Shown: one piece after another, positions 45,289 through 55,817 of the stretch
Numbering within the stretch: the first letter of the stretch is position 1
Layout: each line of letters opens with the position of its first letter
Source: Dimargaris cristalligena
Taxonomy: Eukaryota; Kickxellomycota; Dimargaritomycetes; Dimargaritales; Dimargaritaceae
NCBI GenBank assembly: GCA_027576995.1
Contig: JANBQC010000010.1
Coordinates: 62,001 to 126,000, forward strand
Direction of reading: 5' to 3'
Length of the DNA stretch: 64,000 nucleotides
The notes under the pieces: model-generated
Database searches by the model: none
Seen by the model: the letters and a program-made list of their open reading frames with translations, nothing else
What the model was told of the DNA's origin: nothing
Program-made: the position numbers and the translations under genes

Positions 45289-46682
45289 TCACCAGTCATC
45301 GTCTTCATCCCAGGCCACATGCTCCGAGGACTTAAGGAACGAGACCATGTCATCGTCGAGTCCCGCTTGGGAGGCAACTGCCGACACTGGGGGCTCAGTT
45401 GGGGTAGGCTTGGTAGTCTCCTGCTCAACAATGGGGGATGGTGGGGTTGCCGGTTTGCTTGGTGCCGTTTTGGATACCGGGGGTGGGAGAGCGGGTGTGG
45501 GGGCGTTCGGATGGGACGGCGTGGTGGGTGAGTAGGGCTGCATAGTGACCGGGGTCTTTCGGGACATTGGCATCGAAGCCGACGATGTCGATGCCAACGA
45601 TGGGGCGCGTGACATCGCCTCTGGAGCAACTAGAGTACCACCGGGAGTAATCGAGGAGGCCTTAATGGGTGACAGTGGGGGCGACACAGGCACCGTCTGG
45701 CGGTGGCCGGGTTTGAAGGAACCGCGGGGACGTTGGTGGTGGGTATGGGTTTTAGGCATATCCCATTCGCGCTGGGATGCACTCTGGATTTTACGTTGTT
45801 GGTTTCGCTCACGAATACTGGTAATGTCGGGTGATTAGATGTTATACAGCGAGAGGGGGGAAGTTAATGGAACTATGATAATAGGAGAGAGTTAGCAATT
45901 AGTCAGTTTAGCGACGTAATAGGTAAGCCCCCAAAGGGTGGCTCAGTGCATGATGCGCGCAGGTTGAAGAAGAGTGGTCACTTGGCAGAGAGTAACACAA
46001 TACCTTTGGTCGTCCGCGTGACTGCCCGAGGAGTCTGGGGAATGGAGGCCCCGGTTGGCATGTCGAGGTTTACCCGGTCGGTTACGGGACTGGTTGGCGT
46101 CAGAGCGGCCGTTCTATATATCAAGTAACAAGTTATCAGATAGTGGGGATACAGTGGTTAGAAATCCTGGCTCAATCTCCCCTACTGTAGAGGACAGTTT
46201 GCAAGTTAAACCATCGAGAGTATCCAGTCACGCAATTGGGGTTCCACAGACTCTCCACAGTCCAGAGTGGGATAACTTACCTCAGGGCGGCGTCCACCTC
46301 GACGGCCCTGGACTTCAGGACGTTCGCATAAGGGAATACGGCCGGACTGGGGCAGTAGGGACGGTGAGCTGGGACCCGGTGAGGATAAGTTCGAGGAGGG
46401 GTTTTTGAGCCGTGGGGAGGGCTCCGATGACCTGTTGTTGTGGTTGTTATGGGCGGGTTTAGGTCCACGTCGCCTAGACTGTTGGGAGGGGGAGGAAGTG
46501 GTGTTGTTGTTGTTATTGCCCCTGCCGTGTCGTTGGTTTGAATTGCGGGAGCGTGACGGGGTGGCCGAGCCGACGATGGAGATGGGGGCGGGAGGGGGTT
46601 TTTTAGTCAGTGGGGCGGGGTCGGCGTAAATGGAGTCGTCGAGCGTCAAGACGCGTGCAGCAGTGGCGGTCGAGGTCGACAT
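45289..46682 (-). CDS. Unrecognised, largely disordered protein
   Basis: Three exons read from high to low, 46281-46682, 46004-46113 and 45289-45817, give 346 aa (donors GTAAGT and GTATTG). Frame is kept at both junctions, which supports a real gene. I do not recognise the family. The N-terminus (MSTSTATAARVLTLDDSIYADPAP) is followed by Asn/Ser/Pro/Arg-rich sequence. The one ordered-looking part is a basic helix, RERNQQRKIQSASQREWDMPK, about residues 172-192. The C-terminal half is Pro/Thr/Ser-rich and ends in MVSFLKSSEHVAWDEDDDW, an acidic tail with aromatic residues that looks like a short binding motif. A nuclear or RNA-linked role would fit the basic composition, but nothing shows it. Confidence 0.78.
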
Positions 46683-47544
46683 CTAGCTAGATAGGCGCTA
46701 CTTGAAAAAATAAAGTGAGATAAAGGGGGGGGTGTATTGAAAGGAGTGAAGAGGAGGGGGGAGGGCAAAGTGATACACACCAGGAGAGTAGTAGTATAAT
46801 AGTAGTAGTAGTCACTCGCCGAGCTGGTTTTAAGTGAAGAGAATAGCCGCTACCCTTATACTTCTTCCACTTGGGTATTGTTGTAGGGACAGGGCCAAAA
46901 CATATAAAAGGAAAGGAAAGGAAAGGGGAGGAGAGTACGCAAATGGACAATTGAAAACAAAGGGCTAGGTAATCGGGAACTAAGAAGGGTCCGGACCCAC
47001 TTGCTTTGGCTTTCTCTGTTGTATGGGTTACGGCGGGCTGCATTGGTGGTAGAGTGAATAATGTATGCGGCGCGCATTTAGTCAATGGGGGACGCACGCA
47101 TATATACCCTCCTCCCACCATTTAGCGTCTAACACGCAGCAGCATTGGGTCCAAGGATCCGAGGAGAGGTCACGGGAACAGTGAAAATCGGCCTGGCGGA
47201 AGCCTAGTTAATCTAATTGCGCGGTGGTCATCATAATATTATCTCGTCGTGTCATTACGATGGGCTTTTGGGATGTCCCATATATATATACGCCGCAGTC
47301 GATCACTCTTGCCGTAAGTTATTGAACGGAGAAGGCCAACTTTACTCCCCAATCCTGATCAATTTCAGTCGCACTGTTCTCCACTCGTTGGGTAAGGTGT
47401 CCACCTTTTTTCCCTTAAGCCCAGCGGCGGACAATATCAACAGTAGTATATTGGTTGGGTGCTTTGTTGTGGTTACAGTTTTATTTGGTTTTGTTTAATA
47501 TATATATATCGAGGCTTGTTCTACTTTTTCTATTATTGACCGCC
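46683..47544. promoter_or_regulatory. Divergent intergenic region before RPAIN
   Basis: About 860 bases between two divergent start codons. No coding region is supported. It contains a GGAAA tandem tract at about 46910-46928 and short TA runs near 47280 and 47500. Confidence 0.5.
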
Positions 47545-48672
47545 ATGGACTTGAAGCCCCCCCGACCCCCGCCGTCTACACCGCAGCGTACTCGCGTGAC
47601 GACGGCCTTTCCCCGTACCCCTTCCCATCAGCACCCCGCCTCCAAAGCCAGCGGTGCTTCCCCCCAATCGTCCTTGGCCCCTCTACACGAGTACCGCCAT
47701 GCCCTCCCGGCCAGCGTTTCCCCGCTCCGCCTAGGCCAATCGTGGCAGGATCGGCTCAAGCAGCAATGCCTCGACCGCGTGCGCAATGCCCGCCAGAATC
47801 GCCACGATCGTCACCGCCAGGTCCCGGGAACCGGGGAAGGCGCCGACAGCTCCGACAGTGATACCGACGCCGATATGAACCCCGGCCCTCGGTCTCTCGG
47901 CTCGTCACGCCACCCCCCTTCCTCCCCCAGCCCCGCTTTCCCCTCGGGTCACCCAGCAGCGGCGGGGACCAGTAGTGGTAGTAGTGGGCCACTGGCATTG
48001 GACGAGGCCCAATGGATCCAGTCCGTCATGTCCAGCGAATGGGAGAAACTCCAGAAACAGCTACAGGCCCAGTGGCAGGAACAATGGCAAACGGGAGCCC
48101 TGCTCGATCCCGTGTCCACCGACCCGGACTTTATCGCCCAACTGGAGGCCGAACTACGGGCCGAAGTGCAGGCGTCCTCGGCCCTACCTACTACTTCGGT
48201 GGCCCCCCAAATATCGGCCTGGGGAGGGGCTTCGCCGCACACCTTGATGGATAATAGCTCGGAGGAGGCTTACCAAATGGCCATCGAAGAGTACGAGCAG
48301 GCCGATATCGAGTCAGCGGTGGAGGCCTTCATGTCCCCACCAGCCGTTGGGGCTTGTCCTCTTCCTACTCCTACTCCTACCCTTCCTCTGCCTTGCCCGC
48401 AGTGCCAGCAAAAACAGTCCATCCCTTTGAGCCTATCCGCTGACCCGATGGGCCACAACCGCCACCAGCAGCCGTCCACGACCACCGCCACTTGTGGGCA
48501 CTGCTCGTACAGCTTACCTCCTGCGCTGGCCCATCGGGTGCTCCAAGTGCTGCATCACCATGCCGAAGTGAGCCCTGGGTGCTCCTTCGATAACGTGGGG
48601 GTATCCTTCGATCCTTTGACGGGGTACATTATTATGTGCGTACAATGCGACTACTGCCAATTTATTGCTTAG
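47545..48672 (+). CDS. RPAIN: RPA-interacting protein (RPAIN/RIP-alpha family)
   Basis: A 375-aa single-exon protein. The ATG at 47545 is used because it starts a protein-like sequence; the frame to its left lacks an earlier ATG in a good context. The family binds replication protein A and, in animals, takes it into the nucleus. Three conserved blocks appear in order: WQDRLKQQCLDRVRNARQNR (about residues 68-87, an RPAIN N-terminal hallmark), EAQWIQSVMSSEWEKLQKQL in the middle, and a C-terminal cysteine domain with CPQC, CGHCSYSL and a final MCVQCDYCQFIA. Those cysteines probably bind zinc. It is longer than human RPAIN (219 aa) because of Pro/Ser-rich spacers and a DSSDSDTDAD acidic patch. 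Confidence 0.9.
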   Translation: MDLKPPRPPPSTPQRTRVTTAFPRTPSHQHPASKASGASPQSSLAPLHEYRHALPASVSPLRLGQSWQDRLKQQCLDRVRNARQNRHDRHRQVPGTGEGADSSDSDTDADMNPGPRSLGSSRHPPSSPSPAFPSGHPAAAGTSSGSSGPLALDEAQWIQSVMSSEWEKLQKQLQAQWQEQWQTGALLDPVSTDPDFIAQLEAELRAEVQASSALPTTSVAPQISAWGGASPHTLMDNSSEEAYQMAIEEYEQADIESAVEAFMSPPAVGACPLPTPTPTLPLPCPQCQQKQSIPLSLSADPMGHNRHQQPSTTTATCGHCSYSLPPALAHRVLQVLHHHAEVSPGCSFDNVGVSFDPLTGYIIMCVQCDYCQFIA

Positions 48673-49575
48673 GCTAGGACTTATTTTATCGGGTACCCGC
48701 ATACGCTCTATTTTATACATGTTTCGTGGTGATCTTGGCAGGTAGTACAGTAGCAATAGTCACCTTTATCGAGGCTATTCTGTACGGGGGTCATTTTTTT
48801 CAAACCATTTTCAATTTCTCTGATTCACGCTGGACTATTCGAGACCAAACGTATTATTTTATATCACCATCGCATTTCCTATTTGTATACTAATTTCATT
48901 GTGGTCGAATGGATTAAATGTCGACCTACTTATTATAGCTGTACCATAGTTGAACGGGGAGGGGGTGGCATGGACTGGGTGGAAAGAGTGAATCAGCCAT
49001 GCGTCTATTAATGAAGGCGGTGTACCAATGTAGTGGTGATTTGAAAGGCCATTTTATCAAAGTGGTTAAAAGGGGGAGTACCACCCCGCCGAGGTTTGAA
49101 AAGGGCTTTTTGCCTTTAAAAAACGAGCCATTCTTCGCTGACTGTTGCTATATGAGTTATGCTTAATTATTATCTGCGTTCCCCTGGCTACAGGGATCTG
49201 CGGTGTATTATAGTATAGTGGGGTGACTCCTGGTAAAAGAGTAAGTAACTCACTCCTTGTACTTCTTCCCCTGCCATTTAGCCGGTAAGAGCAGTCGGGC
49301 ATCTGCTTCAGGAACCACCCAGCCCACCTTTTTTTCTCTGATAGCACCCAGGACACGCTTATAGGTTATTCACCCGTTGATATAGGTACTTTAACCTGCT
49401 TAACAACTGCTCCGGCGATTCTTTAGCTAAAGCCACGCCTTTACTGACCTTGCCAGCTTCTTTACTGCTCTTTTCCGGCTTGTTTTATAATCTATTTTAT
49501 TATTTGACTCCAGTCCATTCCAACCCTATTACCATATTTATAGTATTGTCGTTATTACTTCGACTACTCTACGCC
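48673..49575. other. Intergenic region with an antisense coding-like fragment
   Basis: About 900 bases between RPAIN and CDC10, both on the + strand. The right half contains minus-strand coding-like sequence (see 49068-49490). The rest shows nothing. Confidence 0.5.
49068..49490 (-). pseudogene. Coding-like minus-strand segments, possible small gene or remnant
   Basis: Three stretches read like protein. About 49490-49363 encodes a Lys/Glu-rich helix ending in SPEQLLSRLKYLYQRVNNL, then a stop. About 49358-49254 encodes REKKVGWVVPEADARLLLPA. About 49140-49068 encodes RRMARFLKAKSPFQTSAGWY. The second and third join well through a GTGAGT donor (from 49253) and a CAG acceptor. The first can join the second only if a GTCAGT...AAG intron of about 96 nt removes most of it, or if the frame is broken. 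No ATG was found for the first exon. It lies directly upstream of CDC10 on the opposite strand. It may be a small divergent gene, for example organelle-directed, or a decayed one. Confidence 0.3.
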
Positions 49576-51090
49576 ATGGCTTCAGCTACTCAGCCCAAGG
49601 TACGCCCACCATCTCCCGCTACATAAACAAGCCCTTATCTGTAAACCCCGCGGACCTGGTTCCCGAGGCGGTATTACTTTCCATCCGGTAGACTTGCTGG
49701 CCGCTAAGCGGCTGTCCAGAAGTTCACCTTCTTCATCCACACCCTGTACCCCCTAGATGACCCCCCCCGCTACTAGTGGGAAGCTCCTTTGTTTGCCAGC
49801 ACCATCTCCCCAGCGCCTTTCCTCTCTCCGGCCTTTATCTCTTCACCGCCAGAATCTAGTAGCATTTTAACCCCGCCTCGAGAAGACCATTCCGCTTAGC
49901 TCGTATTGACAATCTTCTTTGGCCCTGCCCACCTTTTCCTTCCCACTCATTCCTCCAGATGAACCTCAACAACTATGTCGGTTTCGACACCGTCACCCAT
50001 CAGATCGAACGGAAGTTCCTGAAGCGGGGCTTCAACTTCAACGTTATCCTGGTCGGTAAGTCACACCAACCCTTTCGGAGTTTTTCGCCTTCTTCAATCA
50101 ATGCGGCGTCTAGAAACTCTAGTTTAAGTCGACTTTCGCGGGGTTTGCCACTCTTGACTTGTCCTCGTATATCCCCCTGGTTTCCGTGTGATTAATTTCG
50201 TATCCGACTGCTCTATTTCTTTTTACACGGCTATGTTCACTCCTCTGTTAGGCGAAACCGGCCTGGGCAAGTCCACTATGGTCAACACCATCTTCTCTGC
50301 TCACCTGATCGATAGTAAGGGCCGCAAGACTGCCGCCGAAACCCCGCGCAAGACCGTCGAAATTACCCCCGTTTCCCATTTGGTCGAAGAGAACGGCGTC
50401 AAGATGCGCCTGACCATCGTCGATACCCCAGGCTACGCCGACCAGGTCAACAACGACCAGTGCTGGCAGCCCATCATCAAGTACATCACCGACCAGCACC
50501 GGGCCTACCTCGAACGGGAATCCTCCCCCTCCCGTGACCGCCTGATCCCCGATACCCGCGTCCACTGCTGCCTCTTCTTCATCTCCCCCAGTGGTCACTC
50601 CCTCAAACCCCTGGATATCGAAGTCCTGCGCCACCTCACCCAGGTCGTCAACGTCGTCCCCGTCATCGCCAAGGCCGACTCCTTGACCCCCGAGGAACGC
50701 ATCGGTTTCAAGCGTCGTATTAAGGAAGAACTGGCCTTCCACCGCATTAGCGTCTACCCCTACGCCAGCGAGGAAGACGACGAGTCCGATAAGACCCTGC
50801 TGCAGACCGTCAAGGACCTCACGCCGTTCTCCGTGGTCGGTTCCGAAAATACCTTCATGGTCGATGGTCAGCCCATCCGCGGCCGTCACCACCGCTGGGG
50901 TATGATCAACGTCGAAGACGAGACCCACTGTGACTTTATCCATCTCCGGAACTTCCTCACCCGCACCCATCTCCATGATCTCGTCGAGACCACCGCCCAT
51001 ATGCACTACGAGACGTTCCGTTACCAGTGTATGAGCCAGCCCGGCGGTGTGAACCACCAGGAAGGCGCTCTTACCAACGGTACCAACTAA
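49576..51090 (+). CDS. CDC10: Septin, Cdc10-type
   Basis: Three exons, 49576-49599, 49959-50055 and 50252-51090, give 319 aa (donors GTACGC and GTAAGT). Septins are GTP-binding filament proteins at the division site and cell cortex. The protein has YVGFDTVTHQIERKFLKRGFNFNVILVG followed by the P-loop GETGLGKST, the G3 motif DTPG, the G4 motif AKAD, and the septin element with RWGMINVEDETHCDF. Like yeast Cdc10 (322 aa) it is short and lacks a C-terminal coiled coil, which marks the central subunit of fungal septin octamers. Exon 1 encodes only eight residues. The P-loop glycine codon is split by the second intron. Confidence 0.96.
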
Positions 51091-52174
51091 ATCCCGATTC
51101 ATTGGACGATGGTTCAAGTGTGGGATATAGCGAAAAAGAGAAAGAGACTGGGCGAATTCCCTTCTCCCCTCCCCTCCTAGTGCCCCTTTCTCTAATAAAC
51201 GAGTCGCATTTTCGGATTCACTGAAGAGGAGGATGGTCGGAATTAGCATACCCTCGTACCATAGCGCGTATAACCGACTTATCTTTTTCTACCATAACCC
51301 GCTATTTCTATATAATGATCGCACCTTCCCCTCCCCTACATTATTGACCTGCCCTATTTAAGACTGCGTTCTTATTCTTCATGTGCGCACCTGATTTACG
51401 CACCTACCACTACTAGCACCTTGCCCTTCTTGGCCTTTATGTTCGTTTGTTTTTTAATCCACCAATTCTAATTATGCCCTATGCACACCCACCCATCCCG
51501 GTTAATGAGTTTCCAATTGACTAAGCGCGCCCCTCTCATTCCATTTCTTCATTTTATCTCTAATAATACTGTCGTTGTTTTCCCCATATGCTGTCCATAT
51601 TTGTATGGCGTGATCACCATCGAAATTACTGTTGGGATGTACTTCAGAATGGCAAAGGTACTAGTAGTCCTCGATCTGGGTTTTACTTCTTTATTCAATG
51701 TCTAAGATACGGACAAACCCCAGGTAGCACATATCAGATCAGATCGACCGGGTATAGAATTCATTTCATAATTTATAGGCGAAGAGGCGAAAACAAGAAT
51801 AAAAAAAGAGAAGTTTTGATGCATGATCAGTCTAACCACCCGGAAAGGCCATGTGGAGAAGAGTGAGGGAATCTACCATCGACAAACGGTCGAGTCAGTC
51901 GAGAATGCAAACCATAGGGCTATGTGCCATCGTTAATTTCCAATAATGAAGATAGTCCGATACAGAAACACCAGCGGAAAAATAAAACTTTAAATATATA
52001 TATGTGTGTGTGTGTAAGCGAGCGAAAAATCCGAAGTAAATGTATAAGCAAATTTGGGAAGAATCGGGTAGACGACGAAAGGAAGGAATTGCACGATGAC
52101 CGGTAAACGCCCAAGGGGGAGAGGAGGAACCCTACATATCCCACACATTTTATTTTTTTAAAGAAATCATTTCG
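51091..52174. other. Convergent intergenic region
   Basis: About 1.08 kb between CDC10 and the ER DnaJ gene. AT-rich, with a short (TG)n run at about 52003-52013. No gene seen. Confidence 0.6.
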
Positions 52175-53359
52175 CTAAAGTTCGTCATGCACATTATTCC
52201 TAGCCCGGGTATCCTGGGTCAGCACCTGCTTTAGGGCTACTTTTTGGGAGTTGGTCAGCGATTCGGGGAATTCCACATGGTAGTGTACATACAAATCGCC
52301 GAACCCCACCGCCGAGTCGGACTCCGCGTGGTAGACGGGCATACCCTTACTGGCGACCTTTTCCACGGTGGCGGGTGAGGTGATGCCGGACCGCTTCAAG
52401 GTGACCCGGGTCAGTTTATCGAGGTGCGTAAAGGACGTTTCGAAACCGTTCAAGGACTGCAGCAGACTGATGGTGTAGTTCAGGTGCAGATCATGGCCGT
52501 CCCGAGTGAAAGCCCGGTGGGGTTGGGTCTCGATTTTGAACACGACGGGGCCGGGCACGTCCCAGTCGGGACTGTGGTCCCCTTCGCGTTCAAACACAAT
52601 GGGGTGGCCCTGGGGCATTCCTGGGGTAACGTGGACGGTGAGGGACTCGCTGCTGCTGCGCTGGACTTTAGCCCCTCCGCAGACGGAACAAGCGTGGGCG
52701 ACGACCTTGCCTTTGCCGTCGCAATGGTCGCAGGGGGCGTGCATGGTTTGGTAGAAGCCCGGGGCGAGCATCTGGCGAACCACCCGCATACCCTGGCCCT
52801 GGCACTCGGGACAAGTGGTCACATCGTTGGGGTTTTCGGCCCCCGAACCGTGGCAGTGGTCGCAGAGGACTTGTTTCGAAACGTCCACTTCAATGGTATG
52901 GCCCACATACAGTTCGGCCAACGTCACTTGTAATGGTAGAATTACGGCGGGACCACGGGTCTCTGGTTTCTCAAAACCACCACCACCACCACCACCGCCG
53001 CCGAAGAATTGGGCAAAGATATCAAACGGATCCCCGCCGTGGAAACCACCGCCGCCACCGTTCTTTACCCCTTCTTCACCGAACTGGTCGTACCGCCGGC
53101 GGGAGTCCTCGTCATTCAATACTTCGTACACTTCCGCTACCTCCGCGAATCGCTCGGCGGCGGAGGCATCCCCCTGGTTCTTGTCGGGATGGTACTTCAT
53201 GGACATCTTTTTGTAGGCCCGCTTAATCTCGGCCGACGTCGCATCGCGGTCCACGCCGAGAATTTTGTAGAAATCCCGGGCGGCCTCGACCCCCCAGGCG
53301 AGACTGAGAAGGACTACAGTGGCGGCTCCGAGGAGGCTGCGCATAGAAGGGGTCTTCAT
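52175..53359 (-). CDS. SCJ1: ER-lumenal DnaJ co-chaperone with HDEL tail (Scj1-like)
   Basis: A 394-aa single-exon protein. I start at the ATG at 53357-53359 because it gives a clean signal peptide (MKTPSMRSLLGAATVVLLSL...VEA); the longer frame begins at TTG. In the ER lumen such proteins hand unfolded substrates to the Hsp70 Kar2/BiP. Domains in order: J domain (about residues 29-95, with HPD at 57-59), a Gly/Phe-rich linker with a poly-Gly run, four CxxCxGxG-type zinc repeats (CDHCHGSG, CPECQGQG, CDHCDGKG, CSVCGGAK), and the substrate-binding C-terminal beta domain. The protein ends HDEL, the ER-retrieval signal, which fixes its location. Confidence 0.97.
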   Translation of the reverse strand: MKTPSMRSLLGAATVVLLSLAWGVEAARDFYKILGVDRDATSAEIKRAYKKMSMKYHPDKNQGDASAAERFAEVAEVYEVLNDEDSRRRYDQFGEEGVKNGGGGGFHGGDPFDIFAQFFGGGGGGGGGFEKPETRGPAVILPLQVTLAELYVGHTIEVDVSKQVLCDHCHGSGAENPNDVTTCPECQGQGMRVVRQMLAPGFYQTMHAPCDHCDGKGKVVAHACSVCGGAKVQRSSSESLTVHVTPGMPQGHPIVFEREGDHSPDWDVPGPVVFKIETQPHRAFTRDGHDLHLNYTISLLQSLNGFETSFTHLDKLTRVTLKRSGITSPATVEKVASKGMPVYHAESDSAVGFGDLYVHYHVEFPESLTNSQKVALKQVLTQDTRARNNVHDEL

Positions 53360-54450
53360 TTCGGGCTCGGGGTCGTTTTGGGAAGAAAGATACGGATGGT
53401 TAATGGACAAATAAGGAGAGGGGAAGTGGTAAGACTGAACTGGGAGAAGATAGAGGAGGAGAGGTATATTTCAAATATATATATTTATATCTATAAGCAG
53501 AGTAGGCAACTGGACGGAATGCAAGATGGGGCAGCAGTTTGAGTTGAGTTGGATGGGAGATAAGGGATGGAGAAGCTATCTATCACTCGGGTACAAATAC
53601 GATATCATATAAAGCTGCCGAGGCTGAGAACAAGCTAGCCGAACACAAGAGAACGCTCATCTAGTTCACGGTAAGGAGAATGAAGCGAAAGTTACTTTTT
53701 GTATACTCCCTTCCCCGCGCTAAGTCCACATAGAATCCCGGCCCAGTTGTAGTACTTCTTTCGGCCGCTCCCTTGCGATATTTCCCCTTTGGTTTAATTC
53801 CCTGTGACCGATATGTCCCATTTTCGGCCCACTTCATAATTCCAATCGGCTCTTGACGTGTCGCAAAACACCATTCTCTAACGTCGCACCAAGATTATAA
53901 CGGGCCGTGAATACAAAAGGGACTCTACTGTACCAGTATGGGATAGGATGAGTAACGTGGAGGCGGATAGGACGCTCCTCTCCGCAAATTTAGGAGCGAA
54001 TGGACGAGTGCCAGAGTGGTGCCTTGTGATTGGTCCAATATGTCTTTTGATCGGACCTGGCATACCCGCCCCCCCCAGCTTTTAAAGCGTATCCACTGTC
54101 ATGTCGGCCCATTATAGTGGCCATCGATTAAGGCGAATGGGGGATAAACTACACCCGACGGAGAGCGCTCCACTTCAGTATTTATTGGGATAATCAAGGG
54201 ATCAGAAATGGTCAAGGGGGTTCTCTGCATGAGCACATACCAAAAAATTGAAAAGGGACAAGCACGTCGGCTTTACCAATACTAAGATATTCACCAGTAT
54301 GGGGGAGTATGAATGAAGCGAGTTTAGATATAGTTCCCAAAGACAATGCCGGATAAGATGAAGGGGAAGGAGAGAAGTAGAGAAGTCGAAGCTGTCCGTC
54401 CATCTACCCCTCTCTCTCCTTAAAAACCACAGCGAATAATGCTCCCCCGT
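53360..54450. other. Intergenic region, promoter side of SCJ1
   Basis: About 1.1 kb between two minus-strand genes. A CCAAT-containing stretch and GA-rich sequence lie within 200 bases of the SCJ1 start. No gene seen. Confidence 0.5.
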
Positions 54451-55113
54451 TTACACCTGGATGCCCATCGTTTCGTTCAAGGGTTGCGCAAAATTGCACA
54501 TGATGTAGTCCCCGATAGGCAAACAAACCGTGCCCAAGGAACACATGAAGCCCACCCACTCGCCGTGGTCGCATTTCTCAAAGTGGCGAAGTTCCGAAGC
54601 CGAGCAACGGTAGTGCCCGTTCACACAAATCGGACTGGGCCCCTCACCTCCGGTCGGTACCGGCGGACCGCCGGTCAGCGTGGGCGGGGGAGTGCAGGGC
54701 AGGGGGACCGTCAGGGTAATGGTGGTCATACCGGGGTAGGGGGTCCGCGAATGGGTGTGGGTGCCCGGACCAGGGGCGATGATGGTGAGGAGGGTAGTAG
54801 TGCTGGTGACCGAACCGGTACCGGTGCCCGTGGTCGTAGCCGACTCGCTGCCCAACGTGGTGTTCAAGGTCGCTGGGGTGCTGATCGCCGTGGGGGCCGG
54901 CTCGGTCATGGTGATCCAGGTGGTGGTATCGGTCGGGTTTTCCAAAGGGGTCACGGTGGTCGGCAGAGCCGTAGGGCCCACCGTCATGCTGGTGACCAGG
55001 GTCGTGCTGAGGGTGGTGGGCAGGTGGGTCACCAGAGTAGTGGGGGATGTCACTTGGGCAACGGCCAGTTCGGCGGCCGCTACCAAGCCGAGGGTCAAAG
55101 TAAAATAGCGCAT
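54451..55113 (-). CDS. Secreted Ser/Thr-rich protein with chitin-binding-like C-terminus
   Basis: A 220-aa single-exon protein. The start is the ATG at 55111-55113 because it begins a signal peptide (MRYFTLTLGLVAAAELAVAQ); the longer frame is not credible. Residues ~20-145 are Thr/Ser/Pro-rich with VTSPTTLVT-like repeats, a likely O-glycosylated stalk. The C-terminal ~55 residues form a cysteine module: CVNGHYRCSASELRHFEKCD, HGEWVGFMC, TVCLPIGDYIMC. Its spacing and the G-x-W core resemble the CBM19 chitin-binding module of yeast chitinase and related wall proteins. No GPI signal is seen at the C-terminus. A role at the cell wall or in host contact is plausible; family assignment is moderate. 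Confidence 0.82.
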   Translation of the reverse strand: MRYFTLTLGLVAAAELAVAQVTSPTTLVTHLPTTLSTTLVTSMTVGPTALPTTVTPLENPTDTTTWITMTEPAPTAISTPATLNTTLGSESATTTGTGTGSVTSTTTLLTIIAPGPGTHTHSRTPYPGMTTITLTVPLPCTPPPTLTGGPPVPTGGEGPSPICVNGHYRCSASELRHFEKCDHGEWVGFMCSLGTVCLPIGDYIMCNFAQPLNETMGIQV

Positions 55114-55817
55114 AGTGCAGTAATTTGGTGAAGGGTTGAGTGGGAGCACTGGATCAAGCGAGGGGTATAATGATAAAAACAGTTGAATCCGTTCGAAATT
55201 TGGATACGGATTATATGTTGTAAAATTAGTAAGTAGGTATGTGTGTAGGTAAGTAAACGATGGCAAGATACATGATCCGTCTAACCATGGGCCGGTCGAG
55301 CGGAACTTTTTATATACGCGAAGGATCGCACCAGTCATGGGTCCAATAGCCCCAATACTCTTCTCCATAAAGCACCATATCCCTCCCTCGGGAACCCCGC
55401 CCGCATCTAACTTTCATATACTTGGCGCCCAGCTTCCACCGTTATAGCTAATCGAGGTCGGAAATGGCCCATTTCACACTTATATCCAACCATTGACTAT
55501 CTAATAATATCATAGACTTCCAGAGCTTTTATCGGATAGTCGGTATACATCATAACCCCAATCGCATTCGCCAACGAATACCAGAGAAAGGCTACGCAGT
55601 CATAAAAGAGAGTCTCGTACCGAACAATATATTCGGCCATGGAGGTAAATACGTATATATATGTGTGTGGGTAGGTGGATAGCTGGGTTTACACTGAATA
55701 GTATCACCAACGACCTTCCCCCCGATAAAGGTAACGGTCGAATAAATCAAAGCAAAGCAAATTAATGTCCGAGTCTCTCTCGGGGGCGGCTATTATGCGT
55801 AAAACAAATCATCATGA
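55114..55817. other. Intergenic region, no gene seen
   Basis: About 700 bases between the end of the CSM1-like gene and the start of the secreted-protein gene, both on the minus strand. It holds the latter's promoter. Confidence 0.55.

Noticed and set aside
50248..51249. 333-codon minus-strand open frame
   Set aside because: Exact shadow of the CDC10 septin coding exon, caused by its strong codon bias.
54439..55131. 230-codon + strand open frame opposite the secreted protein
   Set aside because: Gly/Arg-rich shadow of the Ser/Thr-rich minus-strand gene, which has a signal peptide and ordered cysteines.
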